64,000 nt of DNA from JBCCDY01 sp039030555 (GCA_039030555.1 JBCCDY010000004.1:293588-357587); one strand, 5' to 3'; positions 45,306-55,620 are shown, counted from the first letter of the stretch. The notes: a model not told the origin generated them from the sequence alone. Numbers and translations are program-made.

Positions 45306-48300
45306 TGTTGTAGTGAGTTTGGTCGAGCAGTGTGTAAATGGTTATGATGCCCTTTTTTGTGAGTCGTACCCGGAACTTTTCCATTTTTAGAATGATTAGA
45401 GGGAAAACCTGCTGCTTTCAACTTGGAAACCAGCCTACCATTTAATTGAAGCTGTGAACTCGAAAGGTTATCAATATTACTACTTCCTGAAGCTGTACCG
45501 TTCAAAAATCTAAAATCAATAGACTTTCCTGTAAAGTGGGTCGTATGCCCTAAATCTTTAGCTGGATTAAATGCACTTCCATCATTGACAACGATCCTTA
45601 TAGATTGATCACCTTCCGATGCAACAAAACTGTTTACTGCTGCATTAAAAGCTGCCGCTGTAGAGGGCTTAACCCAATCATCACCGTGCTTTCCTGCTGC
45701 AACTGTATTACCAGCTTTATTGGTATATGAATATGTATCTTCACTTCCCGTATTGTTTACAATGTTAGCATTACCCATACCCGTCAACTGAATTAGACCA
45801 AATTCATTCGTTTGTCCCAAGTAATGTGTATTGTCATCACTTTTTAAAGCATCAAAATCCTGATCCCCAGGAACAGAGCCTGATGGGAATTTACCTTCAT
45901 CATTTTGGCTAATATGCTGATCATAGGCTAAATCAGTTGTTTGATATACTTTGTTATCATCTATTCCGTCAGTGCCTAAATATTCACCTTTTTGATTATA
46001 GTAATCTCCGAACATGCCGTCAGGGTCTATAAATAAAAGTGGATTATTGTACACATAATGGTAAGGTGTTAGATTACCTGTCGCCTCTGAAAGCGGATCA
46101 ATCACATGCCACCTTCCTAAAGCCGGATCATAAAAACGTGCTCCATAATCGTATAGACCAAGTCCTAAATCCTCTTGCAACTCCTTCCCATTATAAAGGT
46201 ATTGGTTCGTTGGACTATCCTCCCTGCTAAACCCATTACCGTGAGCCAAACCAAAAGGATAATAATCCGAGGCCTGAACTATTGGAGAATTCTTTATGGT
46301 CACCTCAAAGTCATCAAAGTACACTTTCTGTGTGGTGGTGCTTTCATTTGAAAGGTAGGCAAACACATATCCTTCTTTCTCGATCACTACCGAATCCAAC
46401 TTTACTTCACTTACTGTCCTTGATGCATTTGCTATCTGTTGATATCCTAACGGATGTGGTCCATCTGCATCAAAATTGAAGTCTTTATCCATGAAGATGT
46501 AATTCAGGTATGCCGCTGGCCATGCATCACTTCCGTCTCCTCCCAGTCCAATGGCCAACAATGCGGCATCCAAACTGTTCGATAGCTGTGTTGCTGCTTC
46601 CGCTCCTGCTGCTACAGTACTGAATGTCTGGCTCAACTGATCCCCAAAATTCAATAGTGCCGGATCCACATTACTATGACTTTCATTGTCATCAAAGTAC
46701 GAATAAGCAGATAAATACAATGTATCTCCGGGATACACTCTTATGATCGTTGCCGGCCCTACTGCATCCATATAATCTACCCTTACAACTTCATCTCCCG
46801 AGTTTGCTGCTTCTGACTTCATTATTCGGTTTGAACCACTTAGGTTCAGAAACTGACTTTCTTCTCTGCTGGCTGTTTCTGTATCGCCTTCCATAGTCGC
46901 CAGGAGTTTGTCTTCTCCCGGATTAGCACTGACTACCATTCGCACATTGCCCAGGTGATCGGTCAGGTTATACTGATATTCCCAACTTCCATCATCTTTA
47001 GGTATGGTTCTCCCCTCTTCATTTCTTGCAAATTGAAGCTTGCCATTTTCGTACACTAAATCCCCTACATATTCAGTAGTTTTTGTAGCTGGACTATCCA
47101 GTCCAGCTTCAAACACTTCCTGTTTTAGCTTGATCCCTGCTGCGTCATAGGTATATTTAATGGCTCTGCCATCGTCGAAAGTTACCGTTTCAGGCAGGTT
47201 TAGGTGGTTGTAAATAATTTCTGTAATACCTTTATTCAGATCCCGGACCATATTCCCGTTGGCATCGTAACCATAATCGTCACCGGAAATGTTTCCATCC
47301 TTGAAACCTTCTTCTACATCCCCGGCATCACTAACGGCTAAAAGTTGATTGCCATTGTATTGGTAAGACAACTCGTCCAATACGTTAATGCTTTCATCAA
47401 CGATTTGACGATGGAGAGATGTAATGTTTCCACTTAAATCGTATTCCAATTCGGGAACACTGTAAGCTCCCTGGTTGGTAAGGGTAGTCCAGGACGAGCC
47501 TCCACTCGACATTCCTTCCGAATACTGGGCCTGCTTAAGCCGGTTTAAGGCATCATAGGAATATGTGTATAGCTGTTCATGTTCAGAATGAGCATTTTTC
47601 CATTTTATGGCCGAAATGTTTCCATTGTATTGAGGCGTTTGGCATTGGCCCAGGTTTATTTCACCCGGAACGTCGGTTACCTCAACCGATACACTACCAC
47701 CCCAACAGTGGTAAATCATGTGCCTGGATCTTAAGTAGTAGGTTCCCGGACCACTGACTTTATAAGAAACACCATTATGAGCCGTACTCGTACCATTAGC
47801 AGAGGTTTGCCAAAACCAGTTATGATAACCTTCAGGTGAACCTGTTCTTACCAGAACTTTATCGCCACAGGCGTCTGCGGAAATACCTGGCGGTGGTGGA
47901 GCATCTGGTATTTCTCTAATACTCGTTACAGTAAATGGGGTACTGGTACTCCAGCAACCCGAGTTATTATTTCTTGCTCGAATATAATAGGTGCCGGGGC
48001 TTGTGATAAATTCAGAGTCTTCTATAGCTGTACTGGTTCCGTTAGGGTTCGTACCCTGCCAATACCAGGTCACCCCGGGTGGACGTTCACTAGGCAGAGC
48101 TACATGAACCCCACCACAAACCGGAACACCGGTGATGTTTTCAGGAGGATCTGGTTTATTAACAGTTACTGATATCATTTGTGCCGGGCCCCAACAACCT
48201 GCAATATCCCTTGGTCTTAAATAATAAGTCCCCGATGTCGACACTTCGTACGTAGAACCAGAATGAGAAGTGGAAGTACTTCCCAGGCTGGTTTGCCAAT

Positions 48301-49225
48301 ACCACCCTACCCCGTAGGGAGGATTGACGGCCCTGGTTAAAATCTTGTTCCCACAAGTGTTGGTGGAGACTGTAGGGGTAGGTGGTGTGGAAGGTAAATT
48401 AACAGAGACATAAATACTTCTTGCACTACTCCAACAACCACTACTACTTCTAGACCTCAAATAAACATTCCCATAAGTATACATAGTATATGACGAGCCT
48501 GAATTGGCTGTACTTGTCCCTACCGAACTGGTTTGCCAATACCAGGTAACCCCTGAAGGTGGATTACCTCTAGTAACCGTTTTTGGTCCGCATAAATTAG
48601 AGGAAACAGATGGTGTTGAAGGTATAGAAGGGTATGAGCCTACAGAAACGTATATGCTTTTTGAATTACTCCAGCAACCATGGTTGTTCCTTGCCCGGAG
48701 GTAAATATATCTGGACGAGCTAACACTGTAATTTCTGGATGAATTACTTATACTTGTTCCGTTTGAACTGGTTTGCCAATACCACGTCACATTCGCAGGA
48801 GGTGTGCCCCGTGTTACTGTCTTTGATCCGCATGAGTTAGAAGAAACGGTTGGTGTTGAGGGTATAGGAGGGACTGGTTTTATTTGATAAACGTAAAAAG
48901 TGGTGCTTGGCCCCCAAAGACCCGAGTTATTATTTCTTGCCCTCAAGTAGTGGAAACCTCCCGTTGTTACATTACGGCTTGAACCGGAATAACTTCTACT
49001 GAGGCCGTTTGCACTGGTTTGCCAGTACCAGGTTTCATAGGAAGGTTTGGTTGTAGGTATATAAGATAACCGAGTATAACCACATTCATAGGTTCCGGAA
49101 ATCGATGAAGGAGCAGATGGGGTTTGGCCAAATGTATTTAGTGATAAAATTAAGCCTACAACCAAAAATGTAACTTTTAATTTATGTTCTTTTTTGATAT
49201 CCATAATTGACATTCTTTTTATCAT
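45302..49225 (-). CDS. RHS repeat protein with six Ig-like repeats and LAS metallopeptidase-like tip
   Basis: 1307 residues. After a signal (VGLILSLNTFGQ) come six repeats of about 80-90 residues, each with a CG...K/T start, a WYWQ-T core and YYLR-R...GCW end (roughly 35-530). Then RHS/YD repeats follow, starting PQYNGNISAIKW and including YSYDALNRLKQ and NLTDHLGNVRMV, and the RHS core DYGARFYDPALGRWHVIDPLS ending in DPDG near 1067-1070. The variable tip (1071-1307) carries H1230-x6-D1237 (HFTGKSID) and H1296-L-H1298 (HNHLH). These are the zinc ligands of LAS peptidases (M15/M74-like), which cut peptidoglycan peptides. The lysozyme-like alternative is not supported. Alternative starts lie up to seven codons in. 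The next gene overlaps it by 4 bases. Confidence 0.82.
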   Translation of the reverse strand: MIKRMSIMDIKKEHKLKVTFLVVGLILSLNTFGQTPSAPSSISGTYECGYTRLSYIPTTKPSYETWYWQTSANGLSRSYSGSSRNVTTGGFHYLRARNNNSGLWGPSTTFYVYQIKPVPPIPSTPTVSSNSCGSKTVTRGTPPANVTWYWQTSSNGTSISNSSRNYSVSSSRYIYLRARNNHGCWSNSKSIYVSVGSYPSIPSTPSVSSNLCGPKTVTRGNPPSGVTWYWQTSSVGTSTANSGSSYTMYTYGNVYLRSRSSSGCWSSARSIYVSVNLPSTPPTPTVSTNTCGNKILTRAVNPPYGVGWYWQTSLGSTSTSHSGSTYEVSTSGTYYLRPRDIAGCWGPAQMISVTVNKPDPPENITGVPVCGGVHVALPSERPPGVTWYWQGTNPNGTSTAIEDSEFITSPGTYYIRARNNNSGCWSTSTPFTVTSIREIPDAPPPPGISADACGDKVLVRTGSPEGYHNWFWQTSANGTSTAHNGVSYKVSGPGTYYLRSRHMIYHCWGGSVSVEVTDVPGEINLGQCQTPQYNGNISAIKWKNAHSEHEQLYTYSYDALNRLKQAQYSEGMSSGGSSWTTLTNQGAYSVPELEYDLSGNITSLHRQIVDESINVLDELSYQYNGNQLLAVSDAGDVEEGFKDGNISGDDYGYDANGNMVRDLNKGITEIIYNHLNLPETVTFDDGRAIKYTYDAAGIKLKQEVFEAGLDSPATKTTEYVGDLVYENGKLQFARNEEGRTIPKDDGSWEYQYNLTDHLGNVRMVVSANPGEDKLLATMEGDTETASREESQFLNLSGSNRIMKSEAANSGDEVVRVDYMDAVGPATIIRVYPGDTLYLSAYSYFDDNESHSNVDPALLNFGDQLSQTFSTVAAGAEAATQLSNSLDAALLAIGLGGDGSDAWPAAYLNYIFMDKDFNFDADGPHPLGYQQIANASRTVSEVKLDSVVIEKEGYVFAYLSNESTTTQKVYFDDFEVTIKNSPIVQASDYYPFGLAHGNGFSREDSPTNQYLYNGKELQEDLGLGLYDYGARFYDPALGRWHVIDPLSEATGNLTPYHYVYNNPLLFIDPDGMFGDYYNQKGEYLGTDGIDDNKVYQTTDLAYDQHISQNDEGKFPSGSVPGDQDFDALKSDDNTHYLGQTNEFGLIQLTGMGNANIVNNTGSEDTYSYTNKAGNTVAAGKHGDDWVKPSTAAAFNAAVNSFVASEGDQSIRIVVNDGSAFNPAKDLGHTTHFTGKSIDFRFLNGTASGSSNIDNLSSSQLQLNGRLVSKLKAAGFPSNHSKNGKVPGTTHKKGHHNHLHTARPNSLQQ

Positions 49226-49238
49226 TCCGGTTGAAATT

Positions 49239-51509
49239 CTACTGGGTGGGGGTTATTGATAATGGATTTGAGTACATGAGTTCCATTCCAAACAGGTCGG
49301 GTTTAGGATCATCAATATTGATTCCCGGAACTTCTTCCAGGCTGCTGGAATTTATACTCTTCAGCCAACCCCTAACGTTATATCGGTAGTCAAGGCTTTG
49401 CAGGGCACTCGGGTTTTCTGCCTGGTCCGTTGATACGTGCAGGTCTTTATTGATCAGTTCTTCCAATGCGTTGTATCCGTTCTTTAAAATCTGGACTCTG
49501 CTTACTGCACTTATTCTGGGAGATTTTATGGTAGATCCATTGTGGTACATGGAAGCATCTGCTACGAGCTCACCATCCCAGGATTGTGTTGAAGTGTATA
49601 TTATTTCACCATTTTTCTTATAATAAATGGTGCCATTAATACGCTCTACCCTCAGGACATCACCGGCCTGGTAGGTACTTTTTTGTCCTTTGTTAGCACC
49701 GTTTTCAAAAACATATAATCTTGAACTTGTGTAGGGGTATATGGCAAATTTTATGGTGTTGTAATGGTTATTTACGCTATGCTCAGACAATCCAAACATC
49801 CTCGCTTTGTTGTTTTCAACAGCTACCATTTCCACCCATCCATCAGATCCTTCTTCTATGGTCTGGGTGGAAGCAAATCCGGCACCGCCCCAATTGTTGA
49901 TACCGTCGTTCCGTGTCACAATTCCTGATGAATAATCAATTCCATTTGCCTGGATAAGGTCGATATTTTTTGAAACGTCCTGGTAAATGGAGAGAAGGCG
50001 ATCAGCATGATCGTATTCATATTCTTTCGCAATACGTACTTCGTTGTTTTCATTCACATAGGTGGTAGCACTTTTTAATACGTTCCCTACAAAATCGTAG
50101 GTATTGGTTAATCTTATAAAACCGGCGCCCCTGGGGTCATCACTAATGCTTTGAATCAACCTGTATTTATTGTCATAATAATTAAGTGTTCTGACCCATC
50201 GATCTTCCCCCAGTACTTTAGTCATGCCTCCTGTGATTTGACCCTTTACACTTATGAATAGATCATTAGCTATTGTTAACCCTAATTCTTCTACAAAAGA
50301 AAAGTTGGGGTCATCACCAAATGGGAAATCATAATTGTCATAATACGTGACTGACAGGCAGTGTTCAGGACCTGTCGAGGGGAAAGTATTATTCGTCGTA
50401 TAACCCGTTTCCTGAGTACCATCTTTTTCTTCGTATCGCCCATAATTATAGTAATTCAAAGCATCATTTCGAATATCGGGAAGGCTCTGTGCCAGGTTAA
50501 CTATACCGGTCATTACGGGCCTGTTCAGGTGGTCGAACTTCGTAAATGTATATTTGTCGTCAGAAATACCGTTTTGTCCCCTCTGATTCCCATCCTGTGT
50601 AAGAATAAGTCTGTGCCAGAGGTCATATACCATATAAATGGGTTCTGAACCAGGCACCTGCTTTTCAGTCATTCTATTATATTCATCGTATTTATACCTG
50701 AATGTGTATTTTTCCTTAAAATCGTCTGAACTGACTGTTGAATATCCTTCGTTCTCTAATTCGAAAATTCCTTCAGGTTGTATAACATAACAAAGCTTTC
50801 CAACCACATTATATACATATTGGGTTGAGGCATATGTGGCATCCTCGAATCGGGATTTTTTCAAAATTATACGCCCTTGCTTATCTGTATATTCTATTAC
50901 TTCTGAGCCATTTTCGTCTTCAACCCTGTTTTTGTAAAGTTCATTCGCACCGAACCAGCCTCCATCAGATATTGCATAAGTTGATGAAACATTGAACTTC
51001 CTTACTTCTGTTGCCCCGGTGGAAATCTCATAATAATTCCTTATTCCCTTTGCGGAAAAAAGCCAGGAACTACCTGGCCCATAGGAAACTGACAAACGAT
51101 CAAGTGGTGACTGCTCAAAAGTATTGGTATGATAAGCGTAATTTTCATTTTTTAAAGTCGCATAAAAATCCCTTTGTTCAGTCTTCCAGTCCATCCTGTA
51201 TATGCCTCCTGAGGCAGTCCCTTGCGATTCATAAGGCAAATAGGTAGTCTTTAACCTTCCAAAGCCATCATACTCCACTGCTTCTACAATATCACGAGAG
51301 TTGGGTGATAAGTCCTCATATACATTTTGTAACAGCCTTCCGAGCCCATCTATATAAGTAACGTCTCCTCTCAGATGTGTTGGTGGATATGGGATTGAAA
51401 TTTTACTTCTGAACGTTGTTTTCTTCACGTAATTCTTATCCGGGCTTTGGCACCTGAGCATTATCGGAAATGAAAGAAAGCACCAAAGTATGTAAAGGTA
51501 TTTCTGCAT
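49239..51509 (-). CDS. DUF6443/YD-repeat (RHS-type) protein, middle part of a split shell
   Basis: 756 residues with signal (SFPIMLRCQS). The N-terminus is a DUF6443 domain (RGDVTYIDGLGRLLQNV ... EAVEYDGFGRLKTTYLPY), then YD repeats (YKYDEYNRMTEKQVPG, FKFDHLNRPV type) and, about 560-700, a lectin-like beta-sandwich insert (YVFENGANKGQ ... GTIYYKKNGEIIYTS). It returns to YD sequence (LDYRYNVRGWLKSIN) and stops just after DLFGMELMYSNPLSITPTQ. In intact relatives FGMEL-Y is normally followed closely by QYNGNIS-IKW, which here reappears only inside the next gene after its Ig-like repeats. The shell thus looks broken at this point. Thirteen bases separate it from the next start. Confidence 0.8.
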   Translation of the reverse strand: MQKYLYILWCFLSFPIMLRCQSPDKNYVKKTTFRSKISIPYPPTHLRGDVTYIDGLGRLLQNVYEDLSPNSRDIVEAVEYDGFGRLKTTYLPYESQGTASGGIYRMDWKTEQRDFYATLKNENYAYHTNTFEQSPLDRLSVSYGPGSSWLFSAKGIRNYYEISTGATEVRKFNVSSTYAISDGGWFGANELYKNRVEDENGSEVIEYTDKQGRIILKKSRFEDATYASTQYVYNVVGKLCYVIQPEGIFELENEGYSTVSSDDFKEKYTFRYKYDEYNRMTEKQVPGSEPIYMVYDLWHRLILTQDGNQRGQNGISDDKYTFTKFDHLNRPVMTGIVNLAQSLPDIRNDALNYYNYGRYEEKDGTQETGYTTNNTFPSTGPEHCLSVTYYDNYDFPFGDDPNFSFVEELGLTIANDLFISVKGQITGGMTKVLGEDRWVRTLNYYDNKYRLIQSISDDPRGAGFIRLTNTYDFVGNVLKSATTYVNENNEVRIAKEYEYDHADRLLSIYQDVSKNIDLIQANGIDYSSGIVTRNDGINNWGGAGFASTQTIEEGSDGWVEMVAVENNKARMFGLSEHSVNNHYNTIKFAIYPYTSSRLYVFENGANKGQKSTYQAGDVLRVERINGTIYYKKNGEIIYTSTQSWDGELVADASMYHNGSTIKSPRISAVSRVQILKNGYNALEELINKDLHVSTDQAENPSALQSLDYRYNVRGWLKSINSSSLEEVPGINIDDPKPDLFGMELMYSNPLSITPTQ

Positions 51510-51521
51510 TATTTCACTGGT

Positions 51522-54500
51522 TTAATTCTTGAAATTGTACTCATATCGTTCCAAAACATGTCCATCCGAATCTTTGATATACTCAAGACGATCATCATGA
51601 TTATAATAGTAATAAGTAGTTAAACGGTTAGGATCTGTTATACTGGTAACTCCTACCAAAGGGATATGGGTATAAGTAGTGATTAAAGTGTGTGGAAGTC
51701 CTGTTCTCAATTTGTCCAATTCCGCTCTCAATGCCTCATCACTGGCGGGATTATGAAGAATATTCATATTAACGATCGCTTCGCATTCGGAATATCCGGC
51801 ACCAACTACTTCTGCCACTACATACTCTCCTCCATACCCCCACAGATAGCTCTTTGTGACTCCGTATCTGTCAGATATTTGTCCTATTTTATCTTCAGGG
51901 TCTCGTTGCAGCTGAAAATTGATAAACTCTGTTCCTTCTGCCCATGATGTTGTTGCATTTCTCTGTAAATAAGAACCCACAATATTACCCGGAACGTAAT
52001 GATACTTTTCAGTTAAAGCACGACTCCCCTCTATATCTACTTCTTTTCTTATGACCGGTGAAATGTAATTGGATTGTACCATACTGTTGTATTGTAAATC
52101 GTCGTACGGATAATAATAACGTGTTTCATGTGTACGCCCTTCGCTATCTGTAAATGTTTCTTTTGACAACTCATTATAATCATTGAATTCAAAGACTCTG
52201 GAAGTCACCAAACTATCTGCTCCAAAATATTGAACATGGCTGCTTGATGTTTGAACGGCTTCTCGAGTCTTTATTGGATGATAACCAATGTCATATTTAG
52301 AAAATGTTAATCCTTCACATCCCGTCGATAAAGATTCTGTTTTTATAAACTTTAAAGTATACAAACAACTGGGCTCCACGATGGACTTATATGTGTTGAA
52401 AGTACCAGAAATTTTAGTTCCATTATTATCATAATTAATGCTATTAATGACATTACCATTTTCAGGATATTTTTTCTCCAAGGGAAAGCTGGTATATATG
52501 CCTTGCCCTTTCCCTACGTAGCTCGGGTACCCCTCATCAGCATTATTTATAAACTTTGTTACAGTCTTTCCATTTGTTGGCTGGCCAGAAAAACCATCTA
52601 GCTCTTTTTTAGTGACTGCATCATAACCTACATAGTTGCCTTGTGCTGAAGTTGAATATGGAAGAAAGCTATTATTGCTTAATGCCGTTCTTAGGCCCAA
52701 CCATTCATAATATTCACATCTGGAAGCAGCCCCAACGGGTGCAAAACTTTGCTTGACGTTCCATTTCCCATACATCTTATATTCATCGATAAAAGTTGGA
52801 GGACTCATCAGTTTTCCTCCCGCATATTCATAAAGAACTTTTAATTTTGGAATTCCATCTTCACTCGGATCCGATTCCGTGTAGTGAATTCTAAGACCTG
52901 CTCCATATGAAGTTTGTTGTTCTGGCTGAGGAGGACGATGGCGAACGTTGAAATTCATACTTGCATAGCCCCGATTTTGGAATGATCCTGAGCCCATAGG
53001 CTCACAAACATCGGATAAACTCACTGATACACGAATGAGCGTACCTGGCTCGAAATAAGTATTAATTTCTTCATTTAAGCTTAACAAGTATTCAATACTT
53101 GAATTCTGTTGATTAAGAACGACTAGATCATGTTTGATTTCATTTATTAAATACTCCTCTGGATTGGTAAATATCGAACCAATACTTGAAGGACTATTTT
53201 GCCAAACATTAAGCGCCTCCTCATTCCACACGGTGATTAGAGCATAGGTATTATAGAACTTGTTTTGGTCATATGTTGTGCCTCCGTCAGCCACATCGCA
53301 AGATGTTCCATCAATTGTAAGATTAACAGTACCACTCAAATTTAGACCGTCTGGATTAGCTATATTGACGTATAGGGGATCATCACCAGATTGATAAGGA
53401 GTATTGTCATCTGTTAGGCGATGGGTCTCGCTTCTGTTAAATTCATCTAAATTATTACTTGGAGCAAAATAATTTCCATACGTATTGGACTGATAGTGAT
53501 ATATTGTGAATCCCCCTGTGGGATAATTAATTCTATTTAAGGTACCGGCCTTGCAGTAGTTTACATTCGAAGCTTTGAAGTTATTTTTACCAATGTCATA
53601 GTCCAAACCAAAGTTCCAAAAATTTGGGTATAAGCTAGTATTATCAAGTTGTCCATTATAGTAACCCCAATAATCAGTAGCCAGAGAAGTTTTTTTAGGC
53701 AAAAGTTCAGCAAAGTACTCAAAGGTGTAAGGAGGGTACCATTCTTCTCCAAAAGATAATAACCTCAAGCGATGTGTTAGTTCTGCAGGGGTCTTAGTTA
53801 CGAAACTTTCAGAAAGGAAGTTATCAATATTATCTCCAGAGGTATGTCCGATAAAATAATCATATTCAAGCCGAAAACGTTTTATAAGTACATTTTCAGA
53901 AGTACGTATTTCAATAGTGTTTAACTTTCTGGCCCCATTCAAATCGACTCTATCAGTGGAAGAAATAAAATTGACTTTTACCTTATCTGCCGAGATCTCC
54001 TTGAGATAATGTATGTCTTGACTTGTTTTAGTTCTTGTGAGTATTTGATCAATATAAGGGAATTCGTATTCTTTCTTTTGTTTAGCATTTGAATAATTTG
54101 CTGTAATACTACCACTGTTCCCATCTATAGCATAGCCTATTTCGCTAAGCGTCTCATGGTAAGTTGTATTAAATGAAATATTCGGATAGTTTACAATTCC
54201 ATTGGCCCTGTGGTAATCAAAACTGATAACATCTCCTTCATTTGTAATAATTTGTGTTAGTTTATATTCCCTGGATGTTTTCTCTCCGGTCTTATCGTTG
54301 AAAGAAGGTTGATTGAAGTCTGGAATACTTGAGTGCGGTCTCGACATACCAAAGTATTCGATTTCAGTTTCAGAATATTTTGTAAAAAGAAATCGATGTC
54401 CTTCCGAAACAATAATTTCAAATGAACCCGGACGATTGTTAGATCCCAATTGGTTAGCTTGAATCCTGATATTTTCATCAGTTAAGCTGATAAAGTTGTT

Positions 54501-55121
54501 ACTCTGATTATCATAGACAAACTCACCGTTCCACTTTAGAAAATTGAATTTGAAGGAGTCCGGTTCCTTGTCACTACTACTAGACGCAAACTCATCAAAA
54601 TACTGGAAAGGAAAATTTAAAGGCTCTTCATTGACATCATAAAATTTACTCCCATTCACTTCTGTATTATGCGCATAAAAAAAGCCATTGTAAAATGGCA
54701 TACAGTCAAATGCTCCATCTGGAATACTCTGATTATTAAAAATAATCGGGTTTCTATCGTAATCGCTGGCATATTGTCCAAAATCATCTTTATCATTAAC
54801 TATTTGAACTATAGATCCATCAGCACTTAAATTCCATCCAAGACCAACCCAACTGGCTTCTTCCTGTACTTTTATACCTAAAGAGTGATAACGCAGGGAA
54901 ATGGGAATAGAAATACCATCCGCTTCTATGGTATAGATGGGAATTGAAATGTCCGCAGTTCCCGTATATTCAGAAATAGGAACATCGGTAAACTTCATGA
55001 ATTCATAGGCGGTCGGGCTTATGGGATTTAATTCAGGTGTTTCGATATTTTGTCCAGGCACTCGAGTTTGAAAGCCCATAAAGCATAGAGTGATAAAGAA
55101 AAAGTGTATTACGAACTTCAT
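51522..55121 (-). CDS. RHS-type (SpvB/YD-repeat) protein, first component
   Basis: 1199 residues with signal (FITLCFMGFQTRVPGQ). The mature N-terminus has the SpvB-like pattern of Bacteroidota RHS proteins (TDVPISEYTGTADISIPIY, ISLRYHSLGIKVQEEASWVGLGWNLSADGSI). The middle is long and beta-rich with few motifs, and the end returns to YD repeats (TETRYYYPYDDLQ, SITDPNRLTTYYYYNHDDRLEYIKDSDGHVLERYEY). It has no C-terminal RHS core or tip of its own, so it is probably the first half of a two- or three-part shell continued by the two genes downstream, 12 bases away. Proteins of this type form hollow cocoons around toxins. Confidence 0.8.
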   Translation of the reverse strand: MKFVIHFFFITLCFMGFQTRVPGQNIETPELNPISPTAYEFMKFTDVPISEYTGTADISIPIYTIEADGISIPISLRYHSLGIKVQEEASWVGLGWNLSADGSIVQIVNDKDDFGQYASDYDRNPIIFNNQSIPDGAFDCMPFYNGFFYAHNTEVNGSKFYDVNEEPLNFPFQYFDEFASSSSDKEPDSFKFNFLKWNGEFVYDNQSNNFISLTDENIRIQANQLGSNNRPGSFEIIVSEGHRFLFTKYSETEIEYFGMSRPHSSIPDFNQPSFNDKTGEKTSREYKLTQIITNEGDVISFDYHRANGIVNYPNISFNTTYHETLSEIGYAIDGNSGSITANYSNAKQKKEYEFPYIDQILTRTKTSQDIHYLKEISADKVKVNFISSTDRVDLNGARKLNTIEIRTSENVLIKRFRLEYDYFIGHTSGDNIDNFLSESFVTKTPAELTHRLRLLSFGEEWYPPYTFEYFAELLPKKTSLATDYWGYYNGQLDNTSLYPNFWNFGLDYDIGKNNFKASNVNYCKAGTLNRINYPTGGFTIYHYQSNTYGNYFAPSNNLDEFNRSETHRLTDDNTPYQSGDDPLYVNIANPDGLNLSGTVNLTIDGTSCDVADGGTTYDQNKFYNTYALITVWNEEALNVWQNSPSSIGSIFTNPEEYLINEIKHDLVVLNQQNSSIEYLLSLNEEINTYFEPGTLIRVSVSLSDVCEPMGSGSFQNRGYASMNFNVRHRPPQPEQQTSYGAGLRIHYTESDPSEDGIPKLKVLYEYAGGKLMSPPTFIDEYKMYGKWNVKQSFAPVGAASRCEYYEWLGLRTALSNNSFLPYSTSAQGNYVGYDAVTKKELDGFSGQPTNGKTVTKFINNADEGYPSYVGKGQGIYTSFPLEKKYPENGNVINSINYDNNGTKISGTFNTYKSIVEPSCLYTLKFIKTESLSTGCEGLTFSKYDIGYHPIKTREAVQTSSSHVQYFGADSLVTSRVFEFNDYNELSKETFTDSEGRTHETRYYYPYDDLQYNSMVQSNYISPVIRKEVDIEGSRALTEKYHYVPGNIVGSYLQRNATTSWAEGTEFINFQLQRDPEDKIGQISDRYGVTKSYLWGYGGEYVVAEVVGAGYSECEAIVNMNILHNPASDEALRAELDKLRTGLPHTLITTYTHIPLVGVTSITDPNRLTTYYYYNHDDRLEYIKDSDGHVLERYEYNFKN

Positions 55122-55620
55122 TGATAGTGGAATTTGGTAGAGAATTCGCTAAATAAATATGGAGTTGACTCCATCTTATTCACTATATCAGATAATAGAA
55201 CAGGTGAAAGAATGCTATAAAATACTTTTTTGAAAAAAGTAGGAAGTGGAATTATCATTTTGAGAATCTTCTCCATAGCCTGACAAATATTAAATTAAGT
55301 AACAGCTTAAATGATGATGAAGATCATAATATGAACTGATTTAAATATTTTTTTGAATAAATAATTTTAAAAATTATACATAATAAAACTTGAAAAGTAA
55401 TTGAGAAACTAAGCCAGACGTAAATTTTCTATTGCATCCTTCGTACTAATAAACAGCAACCATATCTTTGGTAAAGGTTAAACTAAGGTCTATATAAAAT
55501 CTTACTGATTTTATGATGAATTTTAGCCTGGGTAATGAAGCCTAGAAGACGAGTCATACTCTATATTATAGCTAAGCTGACTTACATTCTTTATCTTCGA
55601 AAGATTAAACCAGCTCAGTT
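55122..55620. promoter_or_regulatory. Divergent promoter region of the RHS operon and the HtrA-type gene
   Basis: About 500 AT-rich bases with no gene. On the minus strand, 38-53 bases before the RHS start, an inverted repeat ATGGAGT-TG-ACTCCAT (55159-55174) could be an operator. On the plus strand TATCTTTG at 55463-55470 matches the Bacteroidota -7 box TAnnTTTG, but no -33 TTG lies at the usual distance. Its assignment to the HtrA-type gene 150 bases downstream is weak. Confidence 0.4.

Noticed and set aside
45302..51509. Stop-codon readthrough joining the 756-residue and 1307-residue RHS proteins
   Set aside because: The two genes are in different frames and the second has its own start and signal peptide.
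43219..55121. Type IX secretion C-terminal signal on the RHS proteins
   Set aside because: The protein ends show YD repeats, a peptidase tip or a barrel, not the short beta-sandwich sorting domain.
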